From Xiphophorus maculatus (lineage: Eukaryota > Chordata > Actinopteri > Cyprinodontiformes > Poeciliidae): a DNA stretch of 64,000 bases. The stretch's first letter is position 1, and every line of letters begins with the position of its first letter. Positions 62,601 through 64,000 of this stretch are shown piece by piece. The notes below the pieces were generated by a model that saw only the letters and a program-made list of their open reading frames with translations, searched no databases and was not told the origin of the DNA. A program made the position numbers and the translations under genes. The DNA lies in NCBI RefSeq assembly GCF_002775205.1, contig NC_036456.1:9637463-9701462 (forward strand), written 5' to 3'.

Positions 62601-64000
62601 GCACTGGTGGCTGCCTTCGTGCTGCGCTCCATCAACCCCTTCGGTAACAGCCGCCTGGTGCTGTTCTACGTGGAGTACCACACTCCCTGGTACCTCTTTG
62701 AGCTCATCCCCTTCATCCTTCTGGGGGTGTTCGGAGGACTCTGGGGCGCCTTCTTTATCCGAGCCAACATCGCCTGGTGCCGGAGACGCAAGTCCACACG
62801 CTTTGGTAAGCATAGCTGGATTCTGAATACAAACACCAGTGTTTACATGATATCTATGCATCCTTCAATAGTCTTAAGGCCATTTTTTTAATTAAGGCCT
62901 TAAAATGCCTTAAAGTTGTTAAAGAACATGTAAATTGGCCCTAAATACATTAATCAGGGGTCTTATGTTTTGTCATAGCAGGACCATTTAATTTATTCTA
63001 TGTTGGGTTTTTTTCACGTGGGACTTTTCTATCAGATAAACGTTTGAGTCAGATAAACGTTTGAGTCAACGTCTTTGCTCACTGTGTTCTGTGACTCAAA
63101 GCAGTTAAGGCTACTGCTAACAAGCTGCTAATGCTTGGTAGCTAGCAAGAAAACAAGCAAGCAAACCATTAGTGACTAGCATATGGCCCTTCTATTATGT
63201 GAGAAGAACAAAGCTGCTGCCACAACAAGCAGCTTGAAATTTCACGTTTTTGGTCCCCTGCATTTCTTTCGTACATCTCTGTTGAGTTATAGGTCTTACA
63301 TTTTATTCATAGTGATCTTAATAGGTCTTAAATTTGAGTCGATGGAGCCTGCATAAACCCTGGTTTTTATTAATGGGTCACCTCAAACCAGTTTTTCTCT
63401 GAACCCAGAAGGTTTAGGTCAGACTTCAGGCTATGTGAAGAGTTTTTATATATTTTCTACTCTGACGCTGTTGTCTCTCTCTTTAGGGAAGTACCCTGTG
63501 TTGGAGGTGATCCTGGTGGCTGCCATCACAGCGGTGGTCGCTTTCCCTAACCCCTACACCCGTCAGAACACCAGTGAGCTGATCAAAGAGCTGTTCACCG
63601 ACTGCGGCCCGCTGGAATCCTCCCAGCTGTGCCAGTACCGCAGCCAGATGAACGGCAGCACCGCTTACACGGACAACCCCAACCAGCCGGCGGAGCCGGG
63701 CCTCTACTCAGCCATGTGGCAGCTCTGCCTGGCGCTCATCTTTAAAATCATCATGACTATATTCACATTTGGACTGAAGGTGATCCGCTGCAGGATGTTT
63801 TCCCTGGAGGAGGTTGATGTTTTTCCTGCCTTATCTGTAACGCCACCTGAAAACCCTCACTGCGTCTCGTCCTTTAGGTACCGTCAGGCTTGTTCATCCC
63901 CAGCATGGCCATTGGAGCAATCGCAGGGCGAATTGTCGGCATCGCCATGGAGCAGCTGGCGTATTACCACCACGACTGGTTCCTGTTCAAAGAGTGGTGC
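41468..64000 (+). CDS. clcn3: Chloride/proton exchanger ClC-3, 5' two thirds, 3' end off the window
   Basis: ClC-3 is an endosomal and synaptic-vesicle 2Cl-/H+ exchanger. Coding exons: 41468-41630 (1a) or 49482-49569 (alternative start), then shared 58322-58482, 59461-59560, 60290-60477, 60858-60980, 61856-62062, 62389-62469, 62553-62805, 63487-63779 and 63878-64000. Both first exons end in phase 1 and join to SNYAMSNGG. Core motifs: GSGIPE (chloride filter), GKEGP with gating Glu at about residue 284 of the 1a form, and SLEEVSYYF with the proton Glu, which marks an exchanger rather than a channel. The text ([34 protein letters not shown]) fits clcn3 better than clcn4 or clcn5. About 564 of roughly 818 residues are present; the C-terminal CBS domains lie beyond the edge. 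Intron 9 is only 98 bases, with an unusual donor AAG|GTGATC. Confidence 0.95.
41631..47019. other. clcn3 intron between exons 1a and 1c, left part
   Basis: AT-rich intron with a CT run at about 43305 and poly-T tracts. The stretch 41870-42600 is less AT-rich and looks like an old repeat but has no coding frame I recognise. ORFs at 44532-44996 and 45804-46034 show no domain. Confidence 0.5.
47020..47225 (+). mobile_element. Tc1-type fragment (5' end of a transposase gene)
   Basis: Phrases such as GCATGCAGGCTGCTACTGC, GTGGGTCGCTCTCAGGGGC and CATGATCAGATGCCA match the leader and first codons of a fish Tc1 transposase. The frame is broken and the rest is missing; the fragment stops at a perfect hairpin. 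Confidence 0.65.
47226..47275. repeat. Perfect 22-bp hairpin at the end of a Tc1 fragment
   Basis: Arms 47226-47247 (GGTTAATGGCACGTCCACTG and two more bases) and 47254-47275 are exact reverse complements around a 6-base loop ATGGAA. The Tc1 similarity ends at this point. Confidence 0.92.
47318..47560 (+). mobile_element. hAT-derived fragment, left end only
   Basis: Starts CAGGGGTGCCCAAAGTCGG and continues CCTCGAGGGCCGGCGTCCTG, the left end of a common fish hAT family. The matching right end is not seen nearby, so the element is truncated. Confidence 0.6.
47561..49029. other. clcn3 intron, AT-rich part before exon 1c
   Basis: No gene. Contains A/T-rich DNA; the part at 48330-48500 (GAACATGATAGAAGTTTAAA, AAGAAACTTATGAACTCC) resembles the 3' end of an old LINE, but this is uncertain. 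A TTA repeat follows at 48966. Confidence 0.4.
48966..48993. repeat. (TTA)n microsatellite
   Basis: About nine trinucleotide units, seen directly. Confidence 0.9.
49030..49481 (+). promoter_or_regulatory. Promoter and leader of the clcn3 exon 1c transcript
   Basis: A clear rise in GC and CpG before exon 1c, with CpG-containing phrases (CGATCGGCTTTCTGCGCG, GAGAGCGAGATAG) and CT/CA-rich leader sequence. No TATA box is close by. It holds an upstream ORF at 49406-49462. It probably drives the short ClC-3 isoform independently of exon 1a, 7.9 kb upstream. Confidence 0.55.
49406..49462 (+). CDS. Upstream ORF in the clcn3 exon 1c leader (18 codons)
   Basis: Starts AACATGG, a strong initiation context (A at -3, G at +4), encodes [18 protein letters not shown] and stops at TAG 49460-49462, just 19 bases before the isoform start at 49482. 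Such an ORF would lower translation of the main frame or allow reinitiation. It is coding only in the sense of a leader peptide; whether the RNA includes it depends on the true transcript start. Confidence 0.4.
   Translation: MAAAAARGVPVKPSSVLV
49482..49569 (+). CDS. clcn3: clcn3 alternative first coding exon 1c
   Basis: Encodes [20 protein letters not shown] and [10 protein letters not shown] and ends AGAG|GTACGC in phase 1, the same phase as exon 1a. The [11 protein letters not shown] stretch matches the short N-terminus of the mammalian ClC-3c form, which is linked to recycling endosomes. Retention of both starts indicates that isoform choice by promoter is conserved between fish and mammals. 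Confidence 0.93.
49570..52664. other. clcn3 large intron, left part
   Basis: Intron DNA with a GT microsatellite at 49786-49808 and mostly AT-rich sequence. The exception is a CpG-bearing patch with a 69-codon ORF at 51140-51349 (separate entry). Confidence 0.5.
51140..51349 (+). CDS. Unrecognised 69-codon ORF in the clcn3 intron
   Basis: Reads [20 protein letters not shown] first, with a proline/glycine/serine-rich half, then a more hydrophobic helical half ([20 protein letters not shown]). The start context GAGATGG is good. It is clearly GC-richer than the DNA around it, with CpG. I do not recognise the protein. It may be a small gene, a fragment of a mobile element or chance within a CpG patch. 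Confidence 0.2.
   Translation: MEAEPPATVPASSVEPAPVGSGGSVGLSGSVRDRMTAEQASSASVLLIQSVLTSCLQNLPELIYSTAVE
52665..52859. repeat. Three perfect hairpins in 195 bases
   Basis: Three separate perfect inverted repeats lie side by side. Arms are 52665-52673/52678-52686 (9 bp, 4-base loop), 52757-52767/52778-52788 (11 bp, 10-base loop) and 52820-52836/52843-52859 (17 bp, loop ACACAG). The sequences are unrelated to one another. Confidence 0.9.
52899..52928 (-). repeat. 30-bp inverted copy of the LINE 5' end
   Basis: These 30 bases are the exact reverse complement of 53159-53188, the first clear LINE sequence. An inverted piece just upstream of a truncated LINE is a known result of twin priming or of a template switch during insertion. 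Confidence 0.85.
53085..55433 (+). CDS. LINE reverse transcriptase ORF (782 aa frame), 5' truncated
   Basis: An uninterrupted frame of non-LTR retrotransposon type. The first 25 or so residues are probably flanking DNA; LINE similarity starts near [17 protein letters not shown], then STDHYLVV, the last motif of the apurinic-type endonuclease, whose remainder is missing. The reverse transcriptase domain has NYRGVTLL (about residue 350), [41 protein letters not shown] and the catalytic FADD (about residue 521). The C-terminus ([16 protein letters not shown] and [13 protein letters not shown]) is typical of fish RTE-X/Expander-like elements. No stop or frameshift occurs over about 750 codons, so the insertion is young. 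It cannot move alone without its endonuclease. Confidence 0.9.
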   Translation: MFISGLRIQIRDDIVAEEFPATSRAGRCGSKTWDHVLDTRVKRGAELSTDHYLVVSWLRWWGRKPVRPGRPKRVVRVCWERLAESPVRRSFNSHLRQNFEHVPGEVGDMESEWTVFRASIVEAADRSCGRKVVGACRGGNPRTRWWTPSVRDAVRLKKESYRAFLACGTPEAADGYRRAKRHAARAVAEAKTRAWEEFGEAMEKDFHTASRRFWSTIRRLRGGKRCSTNTVYSGDGVLLTSTRDVVGRWAEYFEDLLNPTNMPSTEEAEPGDSGLGSPISGDEVTEVVKKLLGGRAPGVDEIRPEFLKALDVVGLCWLTRLCNVAWTSGAVPLDWQTGVVVPLFKKGDRRVCSNYRGVTLLSLPGKVYSGVLERRVRRIVEPRIQEEQCGFRPGRGTLDQLYTLGRVLEGAWEFAQPVYMCFVDLEKAFDRVPRGALWGVLREYGVPGPLIRAVRSLYDRCQSLVRIAGSKSGSFPVRVGLRQGCPLSPILFITFMDRISRRSQGVEGVRFGGLRISSLLFADDVVLLASSDRDLQLSLERFAAECEAAGMGISASKSEAMVLSRKRVECLLRVRGGVLPQVEEFKYLGILFTNGGRREREIDRRIGAASAVKRALYRSVVVKRELSQKAKLSIYRSIYVPTLIYGHELWVMTERTRSRIQAAEMGFLRRVAGLSLRDRVRSSVIREGLRVEPLLLHIERSQLRWLGHLVRMPPGRLPGEVFRARPTGRRPRGRPRTRWRDYVSRLAWERLGIPPEELEEVAGEREVWASLLKLLPPRPDLG
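53155..55465 (+). mobile_element. RTE-X/Expander-like LINE, 5' truncated, GGAT tail
   Basis: A non-LTR retrotransposon copy in the sense orientation of clcn3, in the intron before exon 2. It is GC-rich against AT-rich flanks. The 3' end right after the stop reads GCGGAAGAAGATGGATGGAT and runs into about five GGAT units, the usual tail of this fish family. The 5' boundary is set where recognisable LINE sequence begins and is uncertain by some tens of bases. Confidence 0.85.
55441..55465 (+). repeat. (GGAT)n tail of the LINE
   Basis: About five GGAT units immediately after the LINE ORF. Such a tail replaces a poly-A tail in this element family. Confidence 0.85.
55466..57171. other. clcn3 intron between LINE and hAT copy
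   Basis: AT-rich intron with an antisense Tc1 fragment (separate entry). Short ORFs at 56274-56980 are not recognisable. Confidence 0.5.
55860..56130 (-). mobile_element. Tc1 transposase fragment, antisense
   Basis: The reverse complement carries phrases from the Tc1 DDE domain: TTTAGATCAAAGCATATT, GGAGTGGCCCAGTCAAAGTC and CCAGACCTAAATC. These encode the W(P/S)QSPDLNPIEN region in intact elements. Frames are broken. It is a decayed piece in opposite orientation to clcn3. Confidence 0.7.
57172..57733 (-). mobile_element. hAT-derived repeat, copy 1, reverse orientation
   Basis: Starts AGGGTTTCTGTAGGTTTC and ends in TTAAGACC and CATCCTG. TTTAAGGC/GCCTTAA phrases, a TAGCTAGC-rich middle and the start GGGTTTCTGYAGG are shared with the copies at 61149 and 62872. 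The family is a common fish hAT-type non-coding element. Confidence 0.6.
57382..57413. repeat. Perfect 12-bp hairpin
   Basis: Arms CTGGTACAAGTG (57382-57393) and CACTTGTACCAG (57402-57413) around an 8-base loop. It lies inside the hAT-derived copy 1. Confidence 0.9.
61149..61695 (+). mobile_element. hAT-derived repeat, copy 2
   Basis: Starts CAGGGTCCTTAAAAAGTC and ends GAAACCTGCAGAAAACCCTG, so the ends are short inverted repeats. The body has GTCTTAAATTT phrases and a GGCTAGCTGGC middle shared with copies 1 and 3. It lies in the clcn3 intron before exon 6. Confidence 0.65.
62872..63363 (+). mobile_element. hAT-derived repeat, copy 3
   Basis: Starts in CTTAAGGCC phrases and ends GAGCCTGCATAAACCCTGG, parallel to copy 2. 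A body phrase GGTCTTAAATTTGA is shared with copies 1 and 2. It lies in the clcn3 intron before exon 9. Confidence 0.6.
63033..63066. repeat. Exact 17-bp tandem duplication
   Basis: CAGATAAACGTTTGAGT occurs twice in direct succession (63033-63049 and 63050-63066), inside hAT copy 3. Confidence 0.9.

Overview
The window comes from a ray-finned (teleost) fish nuclear genome. Genes are split by GT-AG introns, the non-coding DNA is AT-rich, and the interspersed repeats are typical fish families: Tc1/mariner relics, hAT elements and their short derivatives, and an RTE-X/Expander-like LINE ending in a GGAT-type tail. A SIX3/6-type homeobox gene that matches fish six7 points the same way. The species cannot be named from sequence alone.

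Layout: (1) 677-3217, minus strand, the first six coding exons of an actin-related protein 2 gene (actr2-like), which runs off the left edge. (2) 6780-9008, minus, a complete three-exon six7 homeobox gene with an apparent GC-AG second intron and a TATA box. (3) 9.0-22 kb, a gene-poor stretch with a Tc1 relic, a hAT miniature element with an exact 8-bp duplication, a CTCF-type motif and some GC-rich blocks that could be enhancers. (4) 21978-24501, minus, complete two-exon b4gat1. (5) 25029-25110, plus, tRNA-Ser(GCT), followed by a foldback element that encloses a tiny zinc-ribbon ORF. (6) 27027-28879, minus, complete four-exon pfdn2. (7) 29152-30319, a hAT deletion derivative that still carries a BED-finger start. 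(8) 30573-32636, plus, complete six-exon nit1, including a short first exon that encodes a likely mitochondrial leader. (9) 41468 to the right edge, plus, clcn3 with two alternative first coding exons (41468 and 49482) and nine shared exons, truncated at the window end. A LINE with a long open reverse-transcriptase ORF lies in sense orientation in its large intron.

The genes do not form one pathway. actr2 acts in actin nucleation, six7 in photoreceptor and eye transcription, b4gat1 in matriglycan priming on dystroglycan, pfdn2 in chaperone delivery of actin and tubulin, nit1 in repair of deaminated glutathione, and clcn3 in endosomal Cl-/H+ exchange. pfdn2 and nit1 are also close neighbours in mammals, arranged here head to head.

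The most unusual structure is a set of perfect, short-loop inverted repeats. The best case is a chain of four overlapping hairpins at 14342-14429, in which each arm is reused by the next. Others lie at 29979-30008, 47226-47275, 57382-57413 and in a cluster at 52665-53188 just 5' of the LINE. They look like footprints of template-switch (snap-back) copying. Other points of interest are the zinc-ribbon ORF inside the foldback element, the GC-AG intron of six7 and the divergence of the ARP2 copy.
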